Shown here piece by piece: positions 44,673-53,463 of a DNA stretch of 63,105 bases. A program made the position numbers and the translations under genes. Where the stretch lies: NCBI RefSeq assembly GCF_001507435.1, contig NZ_LMWH01000247.1:1-63105 (forward strand). Direction: 5' to 3'. Position 1 is the stretch's first letter; every line of letters begins with the position of its first letter. The stretch comes from Streptomyces sp. NRRL F-5122 (lineage in GTDB: Bacteria; Actinomycetota; Actinomycetes; Streptomycetales; Streptomycetaceae). Below the pieces are notes generated by a model. The model saw nothing but the letters and a program-made list of their open reading frames with translations, did not search any database and had not been told where the DNA came from.

Positions 44673-46280
44673 TCAGTCAAGGAGGACACCCGGGTTGAGG
44701 ATCCCTGCCGGGTCGAGTGCCGTCTTTGCGGCACGGAGGGCGAGGGCGAACGGCTCGGGACGCTGACGATCGTACCCGGGCCGGTGGTCACGCCCGACCG
44801 CATGGTGGTGGGTGACGGTCGCGCCCAGGTCGTGGAGGATCTGCATGGCCGCCGACTTGATCCGGTCCCACATCGCGACCTCCTCACCGCGGCGCCCCGG
44901 TGCGATGACGGTGAAGTACGGCGCGGGGCCATCGGGATAGACATGGGTGAAGCGGCAGTTGATCATGCCCGCCGAACCGGTCACATCCCTCACTACATCC
45001 GACAGTTGACTGCGTACCGACTCATAGAGCTGCGGCACACGATCCCACGTGCAGGCGGTCTCGAACGTCTCGGTGATCAGGCTCATCCGGGCGAGTGCAT
45101 CGCGGAGGTAGGGCATTCTCAGGAATGCGGAGCGCCAGGTGTCCGCGGCGGCGTCCGCCGATTCAGGCGCCGTCGATGCGAGTGTGCCGCCGTGGTCGCG
45201 GGCCAGGCCGAGGAGTTCTGTGAGGCGCCCGTCGACGGGGGCGTGGGCCGACTCCACACCGAGGATGAGTGCGCTTCGGCTGTCCTGCGCCACTCCTGCC
45301 AGCGCCGCCTCGCCCGGGTCCAGGAGCCTGCAATTGGCCGGGTGCAGTCCGGATTGCGCGACGGCGCGTACGGCCTCGAAGGCTGCGTGGACGTCGTCGA
45401 ACAGCACCGTGGCCGAGGCCTTGTGGCGCGGGCGTTCCTGCAGCCGCATCCAGGCCTCGGTGATCACGCCGAGTGTCCCCTCGGAGCCCAGGAACAGCCG
45501 ATCGGGAGAGGGGCCCGCACCCGAGCCGGGCAGCCGTAGCGACTCGTTGACCCCGACGGGCGTCACGACGCGCAGTGACTCCACAAGGTCGTCGAGGTGG
45601 GTGTACAGCGTGGCGTAGTGGCCGCCGGCACGCGTGGCGAGCCAGCCGCCCAGGGTGGAGAACTCGAAACTCTGCGGGAAATGGCGCAACGTCAGTCCAT
45701 GCGGACGCAGTTGGGCCTCCAGACCGGGGCCGAGGGCGCCGGCCTGGATCCGCGCGGCGCGGCTGACGCGGTCGATCTCCAGTACCTGATCGAGGGCCGA
45801 GAGGTCCAGGGACACCACCCCCCGATGCCGGTCCGCGCGGTACTCGACCCCTCCGACGACCGAGCTGCCCGCGCCGTAGGGCACGACTGCCACGTCTGCG
45901 CCAGCCGCCCAGTCGAGGACGTCGATCACCTCCTGTTCGCTCCGCGGCCACGCGACCTGGTCGGGCGCCGGGGCGAGGTCGCCGCTCAGCGCGCGGACCA
46001 CATCGCGATACGCCTTGCCGTAGGTGTGCGAGGCCCGGTCCTGGGGCGTGGACGACATCAAGGGGGCAAGTGCGCGCGGGGGTTCGACGCGGACCGTCGG
46101 CAGCGCGAGGGCGGTGACGTCGGGCACAGGCAGCGGCGTTTGTGCCGCACCCGGGACCAGGGACCCGAGAGCGATGCACTCGGCGTCGGGCAGCGCTTGG
46201 TCCGTGGCGCCCCAGCCCCACCAGGACCGCTTCCGGGAGGGCTCGAGGCGACGCGCGGTCGGTGTGCTGCTGTCGGCCAC
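44673..46280 (-). CDS. FAD-binding oxidase, alkyldihydroxyacetonephosphate-synthase-like
   Basis: 535 residues of the vanillyl-alcohol-oxidase fold. FAD-binding region: VAVVPYGAGSSVVGGVEY, FSTLGGWLATRAGGHYATLY and GSEGTLGVITEAWMRL; C-terminal cap with GATVTHHHAVGRDHRPGY (the His cluster of alkyl-DHAP synthases) and LDPAGILNPG. In ether-lipid enzymes this fold swaps an acyl for an alkyl group without net oxidation; bacterial relatives are mostly unassigned. GTG 46280 has GGGAGG upstream; an N-terminal segment SRKRSWWGWGATDQALP is the usual start of this group. A TTACC-GGTAA operator lies just in front. Confidence 0.85.
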   Translation of the reverse strand: MADSSTPTARRLEPSRKRSWWGWGATDQALPDAECIALGSLVPGAAQTPLPVPDVTALALPTVRVEPPRALAPLMSSTPQDRASHTYGKAYRDVVRALSGDLAPAPDQVAWPRSEQEVIDVLDWAAGADVAVVPYGAGSSVVGGVEYRADRHRGVVSLDLSALDQVLEIDRVSRAARIQAGALGPGLEAQLRPHGLTLRHFPQSFEFSTLGGWLATRAGGHYATLYTHLDDLVESLRVVTPVGVNESLRLPGSGAGPSPDRLFLGSEGTLGVITEAWMRLQERPRHKASATVLFDDVHAAFEAVRAVAQSGLHPANCRLLDPGEAALAGVAQDSRSALILGVESAHAPVDGRLTELLGLARDHGGTLASTAPESADAAADTWRSAFLRMPYLRDALARMSLITETFETACTWDRVPQLYESVRSQLSDVVRDVTGSAGMINCRFTHVYPDGPAPYFTVIAPGRRGEEVAMWDRIKSAAMQILHDLGATVTHHHAVGRDHRPGYDRQRPEPFALALRAAKTALDPAGILNPGVLLD

Positions 46281-46299
46281 GAGTTGACCTCCCAGTTGT

Positions 46300-46313
46300 T
46301 TACCCGTTGGTAA
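46300..46313. promoter_or_regulatory. TTACC-N4-GGTAA operator in front of the FAD oxidase
   Basis: TTACC, CGTT, GGTAA: perfect five-base arms 20 bases upstream of the GTG, where a TetR/FadR-type repressor would block transcription. No such repressor is encoded beside it. Confidence 0.5.
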
Positions 46314-46438
46314 GTTACTGGACCGTATGGCACACGACACAACGGCGGCAAGAGGCTCAGCCGTGCAGAACCCTGCTCACAGCAGTTCTGCGGGCCATCG
46401 CAGCGCGGCTCCGCGCCGACCGCGCGGGGTCTGTTCCT

Positions 46439-47221
46439 TCAGGCGCCGGCACCACCGTCCACCGGCACGATCGCGCCGGTCACCATCGAGGCCCGGTCGC
46501 TGAGCAGCCACGCGGCGACCTCGGCGACCTCGCGAGGCTCGGCCATGCGGCCGAGCGGGATGGCCGCGTTGATGCGCTCGACGACCCCCGGGGACGCCGC
46601 CTCCCACCGGTCGATCATCTCCGTCGCGGTGCCACCGGGGGTGATGCCGTTCACGCGGACCCCCTGACGCCCCCACGTCACGGCGGCCGTCTCGGTGATG
46701 CTGTTCAGCGCGCGCTTCATCGCGCCATAGGCGGGGAGCTCCGGGTTCGCGCGGCGGCTGCCGATGCTCGAGGTGTTGACGATCGCCCCACCACCGCCCC
46801 GGCGCATGAGCGCGGCTTCGAGCGTCATGGCAGCCCAGTGCCCCCGGAAGTTCACCGCGAACTGTTCCTCGATGTCATCGTCGCTCGTCGTGTCGAGCGG
46901 ACCGGGCTGCTGGATCGCCGCGCCGTTGTTGAACGCGCCGTCGAGCCGTCCGTGCAGCTCCTCCACGCGGTCGACCGCCGCGCGGATGCTCTCACGGTCG
47001 GCAAGGTCCACTGTCACGGCATCCGCGACGCCGCCGTCGGCACGGATCTCGGTGACGATCTGCTGAATGGCTTCGGTGCTGCGGGCGGCGAGCACGACCG
47101 CGGCACCCTCGTGTGCGAAGAGTCGGGCCGCGGCCGCCCCGATGCCGCGACTGGCGCCGGTGATGAACACGACCTTGCCGGTGAGCAGGCCGCTCGGTGC
47201 GATGTCGATGTTGTACGTCAT
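46439..47221 (-). CDS. Short-chain dehydrogenase/reductase
   Basis: 260 residues, classical SDR: VVFITGASRGIGAAAARLF (cofactor loop, about 18-30), FNNGAAIQQPGPLD, catalytic Ser in IVNTSSIGSR, Tyr/Lys in YGAMKRALN, and ITPGGTATEMI. The C-terminus MVTGAIVPVDGGAG is the standard ending. ATG 47221 is used. Divergent from an XRE/MmyB-type regulator 86 bases away; SDR genes are the usual targets of such regulators in actinomycetes. Confidence 0.9.
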   Translation of the reverse strand: MTYNIDIAPSGLLTGKVVFITGASRGIGAAAARLFAHEGAAVVLAARSTEAIQQIVTEIRADGGVADAVTVDLADRESIRAAVDRVEELHGRLDGAFNNGAAIQQPGPLDTTSDDDIEEQFAVNFRGHWAAMTLEAALMRRGGGGAIVNTSSIGSRRANPELPAYGAMKRALNSITETAAVTWGRQGVRVNGITPGGTATEMIDRWEAASPGVVERINAAIPLGRMAEPREVAEVAAWLLSDRASMVTGAIVPVDGGAGA

Positions 47222-47307
47222 GGCGAAAGTGTCAGGTCGGACTCCGGGCCGGATGCAGGCACAGGCTGTACCAGGATCCGTCACCGCGCGACGTGCAGAC
47301 TTGGAGT

Positions 47308-48165
47308 ATGGACAAGCACGAGTTCGGGGCGTTCCTCCGCAGCCGTCGCGAGCGGCTCCGCCCGGAGGACGTGGGCCTCCCCTCGGGTTCGCGACGCCGG
47401 ACACCGGGCCTACGCCGCGAGGAGGTGGCGGTCCTCGCGCACATCTCCACCGAGTACTACGTCCGACTCGAACAGGGAAGGGCGCCTCGACCCTCGGGCG
47501 AGGTTCTCGCCGGCATCGGAGGAGCGCTGCGGCTCACGGACGCCGAGTTCGATCACCTGCACGTCCTCGCGGGCACTGCGCCCATCCGTACCGGACTCCA
47601 TCGGCGCGATGTCCGCCCGAGCATCCTCGCGCTCCTCGAGAGGCTGCCGCAGACGGCCGCCTTCGTGACGTCCGCCGCGTTCGAGGTGCTCGCATGGAAC
47701 GACCTCGCGGCGGCGCTCATGGAGAACTTTGCCGAGCTCGCCCCCGAGGACCGCAATCTCGCGCGCCGGGCATTTCTCGGGCCTGCGCGCGCCGGCGCGA
47801 CGCTGTACGGGGTCTCCGACGCCGCAGAGTTCCGGCACCACGTCGTCATGGGGCTGCGGTCCACCCTCGCCCGGTATCCGACCGACCTCGCGGTGACGGA
47901 ACTCATCGAAGAGCTCCGCGACGGCAGCCCCGAGTTCGTCCGGCTCTGGGAGCGGCACGACGTGCAGGCTGCGCCGATGCTCACGAAGACCTTCCGACAC
48001 CCGGTCGTGGGAGAGGTCACCGTCGACTGCGACTCGCTCGCGCTCACGGACAGCGACCAGCACCTCGTGCTCTACAGCGCGCCGCAGGGATCCCCCGATG
48101 CCGAGGCACTGGCCCTTCTGAACGTACTCGGGCCCCAGCGCGTCGACGTAAGCGGATCACTCTGA
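47308..48165 (+). CDS. XRE-family regulator with MmyB-like ligand domain
   Basis: 285 residues. N-terminal helix-turn-helix FGAFLRSRRERLRPEDVGLP, RRTPGLRREEVAVLAHISTE, YYVRLEQGRAPRPSGEVLAG, then a ligand-binding domain of the MmyB type (FVTSAAFEVLAWNDLAAALM, RRAFLGPARAGATLY, HPVVGEVTVDCDSLAL). The ATG has TTGGAGT upstream. Such proteins are fatty-acid or small-molecule-responsive repressors of a divergent oxidoreductase, here the SDR at 46439. Confidence 0.9.
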   Translation: MDKHEFGAFLRSRRERLRPEDVGLPSGSRRRTPGLRREEVAVLAHISTEYYVRLEQGRAPRPSGEVLAGIGGALRLTDAEFDHLHVLAGTAPIRTGLHRRDVRPSILALLERLPQTAAFVTSAAFEVLAWNDLAAALMENFAELAPEDRNLARRAFLGPARAGATLYGVSDAAEFRHHVVMGLRSTLARYPTDLAVTELIEELRDGSPEFVRLWERHDVQAAPMLTKTFRHPVVGEVTVDCDSLALTDSDQHLVLYSAPQGSPDAEALALLNVLGPQRVDVSGSL

Positions 48166-48252
48166 CGGAACCGGAAACGAAGGACTGCGGTGCCGTGGTC
48201 GCACCAGCCATGGCTGTGGTCGTTTCGCAGTGGCCACTGAGGCCGACCAGGT

Positions 48253-48620
48253 TCACGAGCCCTCCCTGCCGCCGGCGAGACGGCGACGCCACCACAGGTC
48301 GGAGCCCCACTGACGTTGATCAGCGAATGGATCCGGCAGAGTGCGCCGGAGGTATGCGGCGTCCAGAGAAACCACTCGGCGCCTCAGCTCCTCGCGAGCA
48401 CGGGCAGGCAGTCGCTGCAGAACTCGATGTATCGCCAGACTGGTGAGACTTGACAGCCAATGGATCCGGCCCGGTGGCGGATCTCCGCAGGAACGCAAGT
48501 CATGTCGTTGGTCGGCGCGAAGCCTGCCAGGCCGTCTACGCGGCATCGGCCTTTCGGGATGAGGTCATGAACGTCATCATGCCGGCAACCCGAAGTGACG
48601 GGACAGCAAATAGTTGCGGC
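48253..48620 (-). pseudogene. Frameshifted remnant of a hypothetical protein
   Basis: The 3' part reads AIHRVLQRLPARAREELRRR, VVSLDAAYLRRTLPDPFADQ, then QWGSDLWWRRRL, a Trp/Arg-rich ending that looks genuinely coding. Upstream the credible text is in another frame (CRVDGLAGFAPTNDMTCVPA). The switch lies near 48440-48480. No family name known to me. Confidence 0.35.
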
Positions 48621-48797
48621 TGAATCGGACCGTAGACGCCGCCCCTGGCAACGGTCGGGGCGGCCCAGCCGGGCTGGGCCGCTTTTCACCGCGACTGCCG
48701 TTCTCCCCACCCCCACCGGTGCGGTTGATGTGCGATGGGTGGCGATCCCCGCCGCGGCAGGATCCGGGGTATGTGCCGCTTGGACGCTGTGCTTGAT

Positions 48798-48992
48798 CTA
48801 GCTTGCGGAACCTTTTTCAACAACATGTGCCTTGGTGTCACTCCGTTGCGCCACTGCGGCAGCAAGCGCGAGCAGAGCCTCCACCTGGGCTGTCGCGATG
48901 AGCTGATCGGCGCTGAGTCGCCCCCTCGCCCACTTCTCACCCGCGGCCAATAGCTCTTGAGCCTTGTGAGCATGTGCAACGTAGTCCGCCAC
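48798..48992 (-). CDS. Small helical hypothetical protein
   Basis: 64 residues: MADYVAHAHKAQELLAAGEK, RLSADQLIATAQVEALLALA, AAVAQRSDT. Short helical proteins ending with AQVEALLALAAA-type helices are common and conserved in Streptomyces, role unknown. The GTG at 48992 has GAGGGGG upstream at proper distance and the frame has high third-position GC. Confidence 0.6.
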   Translation of the reverse strand: MADYVAHAHKAQELLAAGEKWARGRLSADQLIATAQVEALLALAAAVAQRSDTKAHVVEKGSAS

Positions 48993-49275
48993 GAGACCCC
49001 CTCATCTCTCTGAGGCTCCCACGGTAGCGACCGCTCCAAGGCGACGGGGCTGCAACCGCCTTGTCGACCACACACAGGCCGCGGCCCCCTCTGCTGCCCC
49101 ACTGGTGCAACATCGGCCCCGATACCGCGCGTTCGTCGTGGTCCCGCACGCTGCGGATCGGAGGTCATCCCACTCTGCTCCGGCCACGCCGAACGCCTGA
49201 CCTCGGTTGGATTCCAAGATCGAGCTTGACCCTCGACCTTGTGCAGGGCTCAGAGTTCCAGGTGTGGAGAGCGAG

Positions 49276-50355
49276 ATGCGCAGCATTGGTGAGATGGCCA
49301 GGGACAGCGGACTGGGCGTGAGCGCCCTGCGGTTCTACGACCGTACCGGTGTGCTGGTCCCGGCCCGGGTGGACCCGGTGAGCGGCTACCGCTGGTACGG
49401 CTCCGCGCAGCTCGAGGAGGCGCGCCTGCTGGCCCGGTTGCGCCGGGCCGGTATGCCGCTGGCGGACGTACGGCTCGTCCTGGCCGGCTGGTCCGGCGCG
49501 GACGGAGACCTGGTGCGTGAACTGCTTCAGGCACACCTGCGCCGTCTCGAAGCGGATCTGTCCGATGCCCGAGTTGAGTTCTCCGCGCTCCAGGGACTAC
49601 TCGCACACAGGGAGAACATCATGACTCCAAGTCGCATCACCATCCGACTGACCACCTCGGCTCGTGCTCTGGCAGCCGCACTGGACGCGGTCCGCTTCGC
49701 GGCAGGCACCGACCCGGAGCTGCCGATGCTGGGTGGCGTCCTGTTCGACTTCGAAGGCGAGACGCTTCACGTCGTGGCCACGGACCGCTATCGGATGGCT
49801 GTCGCACGAGCCGAGACGACCGGGTACGACCGACCCTCTGCACAGGTCATCGTGCCCGCCCCGCTGGTCGATGCGATGCGGGCGTTGCTGAACCGCGAAG
49901 GACCTGTCCAACTCGACGTGGACGGCGACAGAGTGACCCTGGAGACCGGGGACGGGCAGGCGTCCGGCCGGTGTCTCGACCACGCCTTCCCGGATTACCG
50001 TCGTCTCGTCCATCTGCCGACCGGAAGCCGCGCCCTCGTCGACGCAACCGCCTTCCGGACGGCACTGGAGAATGGACCGGTCCGCACGAGTGAGGCCCGC
50101 GAACAGGGCGCAGCGTCACATGACCTCAGCGTGCTCAAGGTGGCAGACGACGGATCCGTGGTCATCTGCGACGACGGCGACGACGACCAGAACCACATTG
50201 CTGTCAACCGAGAGTTTCTGCTGGACGCTCTTGCCGCCGCAGGAGACGATCAAGTGATCATCGAGTTCGGCGTCCCCACGGCGCCCATCGCGATCCGTCT
50301 GCCCGGCGACGAGGCGACGTTCTCGATACTGATGCCGGTGCGCCTGGACCACTGA
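49276..50355 (+). CDS. MerR-type DNA-binding domain fused to a DNA sliding-clamp (DnaN-like) module
   Basis: 359 residues. Residues 1-75 are a MerR winged helix (MRSIGEMARDSGLGVSALRF, YDRTGVLVPARVDPVSGYRW) followed by a coiled-coil helix to about 113 (LQAHLRRLEADLSDARVEFS). Residues 120-359 match domains II and III of the DNA polymerase III beta clamp: LPMLGGVLFDFEGETLHVVA, TDRYRMAVARAE, HIAVNREFLLDAL and the clamp ending FSILMPVRL. Clamp domain I is absent. The ATG has GGAG six bases upstream. A second ribosome binding site and ATG sit at the domain junction (49610-49623). Presumably a transcription regulator using the clamp fold for dimerisation or partner sensing (inference). Confidence 0.85.
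   Translation: MRSIGEMARDSGLGVSALRFYDRTGVLVPARVDPVSGYRWYGSAQLEEARLLARLRRAGMPLADVRLVLAGWSGADGDLVRELLQAHLRRLEADLSDARVEFSALQGLLAHRENIMTPSRITIRLTTSARALAAALDAVRFAAGTDPELPMLGGVLFDFEGETLHVVATDRYRMAVARAETTGYDRPSAQVIVPAPLVDAMRALLNREGPVQLDVDGDRVTLETGDGQASGRCLDHAFPDYRRLVHLPTGSRALVDATAFRTALENGPVRTSEAREQGAASHDLSVLKVADDGSVVICDDGDDDQNHIAVNREFLLDALAAAGDDQVIIEFGVPTAPIAIRLPGDEATFSILMPVRLDH
49610..49623 (+). promoter_or_regulatory. Internal ribosome binding site and ATG at the MerR/clamp junction
   Basis: GGGAG at 49610-49614, six bases, ATG at 49621 in the same frame (Met116). Starting here would give a 244-residue free clamp-module protein with nothing of the MerR part. Confidence 0.5.
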
Positions 50356-50432
50356 TACGGACGTCGTCGACGGGGACGTACCGCCCCACGTGGCCGTTTA
50401 CACGCGGCCGCGTGGACGTACCGCCGCGCGAC

Positions 50433-50620
50433 CTACCATTCCCGCCACTGTTCGGTCAGTTCCGCCATGTCCTGGCGGGCGAGGAGAGCCGCGACGTCGA
50501 CACCTTGTTCCGTCAGGACGTCGTCGATGTATTCACAGAGGTCCTCGCGCTCGATGGTGAAGTACGCCCCAAGCTGGCAAACCTGCGCTGCCGACGAGTG
50601 AACATCCTCCCCAGGCCATC
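50433..50620 (-). pseudogene. C-terminal fragment of an unknown gene
   Basis: The minus strand reads SSAAQVCQLGAYFTIERED, LCEYIDDVLTEQGVDVAALL, ARQDMAELTEQWREW and stop, with strong codon bias but no start codon with a ribosome binding site. It looks like the last 50-60 residues of a helical protein; I cannot assign a family. Confidence 0.35.
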
Positions 50621-50751
50621 GGTCCGGTCCGGCGCTGCGGCCTTCCGAACCGGCCGAGCACCGCTGCCCGGTGCGATCGCGAAGAAATTGCTGCTGCCAG
50701 AGCTTCCAAAGTGATGGTCAACAGGCGACGTCGCGGAGGATGATGGTCGCC

Positions 50752-51570
50752 ATGACGGATGCTGGCTCGACCATCGACCCCACCAGGCCCAGTATCGCGC
50801 GCGTTTACGACTATCTGCTCGGCGGCAAGGACAACTACGCCGTGGACCGCCAGGTGGGCGACGTATTCAAACGGGACCTGCCCGGCTCGGTGGCAATCGC
50901 TTTCGCCAACCGCGCCGCCCTGACCCGCGCGGTTCGCGAGATCGCGACCACGACCCAGGTGCGGCAGTTCATCGACCTGGGCAGTGGACTGCCGACCGCT
51001 GACAACGTCCACCAGGTCGCACAACGCCACGCCCCTGAGTCCAGGGTCGTGTACGTCGACACCGATCCTCAAGTGCTCGTCCACGGGCGGGCATTGTTGG
51101 AAGCGAACGACCGGACCAGGGTGGTCGCGGCTGATGTGCGCAACCCCGAGGACATCCGTTCACACCCGGACACCCGCGAACTGATCGATTTCGACGCCCC
51201 CGTCGCCGTCATGTTCAGCGCCATCCTCCACCACGTCAACGACGAGGAGGATCCGGCCGGAATCGTCCGCTACTGGGCCGAGCGCGTGCCCTCCGGGAGC
51301 TACTTCTTCGTCAGCCACTTCCGTTCCGGCAACAACCCGGAGACGGCGGAGGCCGAACAGATCCTCCAGAAGACCTTCGGCCGCGGCCGGTGGCGTACCG
51401 ACGAGGAAATCGAATCCCTGCTGGACGGGCTGGAGATCCTCGACCCCGGAATCGTCCCCGCTCCATTGTGGCGCCCTGACACGACCGACAACGCATGGGC
51501 CGGAAGCGGCGATCGGGAACTCACCGTCTGGGAGCGCCTCATCGCCGCCGGACTGGCCCGGAAGGCGTGA
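50752..51570 (+). CDS. SAM-dependent methyltransferase, DUF574 family
   Basis: 272 residues with the DUF574 signature: DPTRPSIARVYDYLLGGKDN, YAVDRQVGDVF, QFIDLGSGLPTADNVHQVAQ (SAM loop DLGSG), VVYVDTDPQVLVHGRALL, FSAILHHVNDEEDPAGIVRY and VSHFRSG. The family is expanded in Streptomyces and mostly of unknown substrate. ATGs at 50740, 50743 and 50752 are in frame behind CGGAGGA; 50752 begins the conserved part but its spacing is long. Confidence 0.88.
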   Translation: MTDAGSTIDPTRPSIARVYDYLLGGKDNYAVDRQVGDVFKRDLPGSVAIAFANRAALTRAVREIATTTQVRQFIDLGSGLPTADNVHQVAQRHAPESRVVYVDTDPQVLVHGRALLEANDRTRVVAADVRNPEDIRSHPDTRELIDFDAPVAVMFSAILHHVNDEEDPAGIVRYWAERVPSGSYFFVSHFRSGNNPETAEAEQILQKTFGRGRWRTDEEIESLLDGLEILDPGIVPAPLWRPDTTDNAWAGSGDRELTVWERLIAAGLARKA

Positions 51571-51650
51571 CGAATCCCGAGGCGGCGGAACGACGGTGAC
51601 GAGGGTGGGAAGGTCGCGGTAGAACCCGCCTGTGTACGTCTCCCTTCGTG

Positions 51651-52018
51651 TCAGCCGTTGCTGTCGGAATCGGGCGACTTCTTGGCAGACTCGTCCTTCG
51701 CCCGCTCCCCCGGACACAGCATCTGATGCACGGGAATCACCGGCTCGCCGGGTAGCGGTTCGATACACCGCACCCGGACGGCAAGACATCGATGACCACG
51801 GGCGAGTAAGGGCGCGCAAGGTTGACGAGGCGCCAGCGGAAGCGTGGTGGAAGATCCTTGGCCGGCAGCTCGGCCAAGGACAGACTCGCCCACCGGTCGT
51901 AGACGGTGGGACAGACACGAAGGCCGGAGCCGCACCGCGCGCAGTTCGGCGGCTCCACCAAGGTCACATCATCCGGATCCGGCCTCGGTTGCGCTGTGGC
52001 GCCCTCGTCCACCGCCAT
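51651..52018 (-). pseudogene. DUF6083-like zinc-ribbon protein, frameshifted
   Basis: The first part (VEPPNCARCGSGLRVCPTVY, DRWASLSLAELPAKDLPPRF, RWRLVNLARPYSPVVIDVLP) is a Cys-X2-Cys domain like that of DUF6083 proteins. After VLPSG, near 51770-51776, the natural continuation VRCIEPLPGEPVIPVHQML then CPGERAKDES is in the next frame, ending at 51651. One base change in the GGG run would join them. Recently dead gene or sequence error. Confidence 0.55.
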
Positions 52019-52281
52019 CCGGTTGGCGAGTCGATTCCAACAGCCGTTGAAGAGTGCGGCTATGAGATCGGTATGCCCACGGCTGCGGACTGTCCGGCCG
52101 GGCTCTCGACAAAGGGCGCGTCACAGGCCAGTGCCCTTTACGCAGCGACCTATGCCACCTTCATTCGAAGTTCGACAGATGTTTTCCTGTCGGACAACTC
52201 CGAACCCTTCCGCTCTGGAGGGTCAACCCTAACCTTTCCCTTACCTTTGATCCTCCGCGAGACATTGAGGTCCTCTGTTCC

Positions 52282-53211
52282 ATGAACAGCCGCTCCCTGC
52301 TTCGCAGTTCAGCCTCCCGGCGCCTCCTCCGCCCCGTTGCCGAGCTTCTCGACAAGCGCATCGAGCGGCAGGTCCGCTCCGCGGTCGCCCGGTCTCAGTC
52401 GGAGAACGAAGAGCTGAAGCGCGACATTCAAGTGTTGCGGCAGCATCAGTACACCTTCGATCTCCTGGTCGGCCCCGGGGCCCGAGGCATCTCCCGGATC
52501 GTCGTGCCCGGCGCCATGGGCCGTCTGCAGGACGAGGTCGCCACGCTGGGCGGCGGTGACCGCAAGGCGGCCGAGCGCAACCTCGCCGCGGCCTTTCGGC
52601 TGCTGGTCGCGCTGGAGTCGCTGGGCGTGGGCAGGATCGCGGGCGGCACCATGAACATCTGCGGCAAGCTGGGCTCGATACCGCTGTTGGACCCGCCGAA
52701 CGACGAGATCCTGGAGATCGGCACGCTCTACGGCATGTTCTCCGCCGGGCTCATCCGGATGCTGGAGCGCGACGGCCGCAGCCCGCGTCTGACCATCGTC
52801 GACCCCTTCGCCGGCGTGCAACTCCAGCCCGGCACCGAGTACCGAGCCGACCCCACGGGTACGCCGGTCGACGAGCACGCCGTCCGGACGAACCTGGCGC
52901 TCGCCGGCACCGCGGGCGTCAACGCCCGGATCCAGCAGGGCTTCTCGGAGGACCCTGACACCCGCGCGGCAGTCTCCGACCGCCGCTACGGCGTGATCAT
53001 CGTGGACGGCGACCACTCGGCCGAGGGAGTCGCCAAGGACCTGGAGTGGGCCGAGGAGATCGCGGCGCCTGGTGGGATCGTCGTCCTGGACGACTACCGC
53101 GACCCGAACTGGCCGGGCATCAAGGAAGCGCTCGACAAGCACCTTGCGGGCGACACGCGTTTCACGTACCTCGGCAAGGCGGCACGGTCGGCGTTCCTTC
53201 GGGCTTCCTGA
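52282..53211 (+). CDS. Class I SAM-dependent methyltransferase with N-terminal coiled coil
   Basis: 309 residues. A basic helical N-terminus (RRLLRPVAELLDKRIERQVR, SENEELKRDIQVLRQHQY) precedes a methyltransferase core: DEILEIGTLYGMFSAGLIRM (motif I variant EIGTLYG), RLTIVDPFAGVQL, YGVIIVDGDHSAEGVAKDLE and GGIVVLDDYRD. DGDHSYE-type motifs mark the methyltransferase_24 group, which includes sugar and cephalosporin hydroxylase-like enzymes. ATG 52282 with GAGG upstream. Stands alone; substrate unknown. Confidence 0.85.
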   Translation: MNSRSLLRSSASRRLLRPVAELLDKRIERQVRSAVARSQSENEELKRDIQVLRQHQYTFDLLVGPGARGISRIVVPGAMGRLQDEVATLGGGDRKAAERNLAAAFRLLVALESLGVGRIAGGTMNICGKLGSIPLLDPPNDEILEIGTLYGMFSAGLIRMLERDGRSPRLTIVDPFAGVQLQPGTEYRADPTGTPVDEHAVRTNLALAGTAGVNARIQQGFSEDPDTRAAVSDRRYGVIIVDGDHSAEGVAKDLEWAEEIAAPGGIVVLDDYRDPNWPGIKEALDKHLAGDTRFTYLGKAARSAFLRAS

Positions 53212-53463
53212 AGGGGCTCGAAAACCGAGGGTGTCCCGGGCGCGACGGCAACCGAACGTCGTGCCCGGACGGCCGCCCGGCCCGCACATGTCGTTGATCA
53301 GGTGGGCAGCCGGCTGTGCCGTGCAGCCCTCGCCGAACACCGCTGGCGACCGGCAATCCCCGGCCCTTCTCTCCTATACGCCGCGCGCGGGCCGGCCGCA
53401 CGGCAACGCGGGCCAGCCATCTCTGTCGGGCAACTCTCGTGGGCCTGCGATAGGTTGCCCGCC

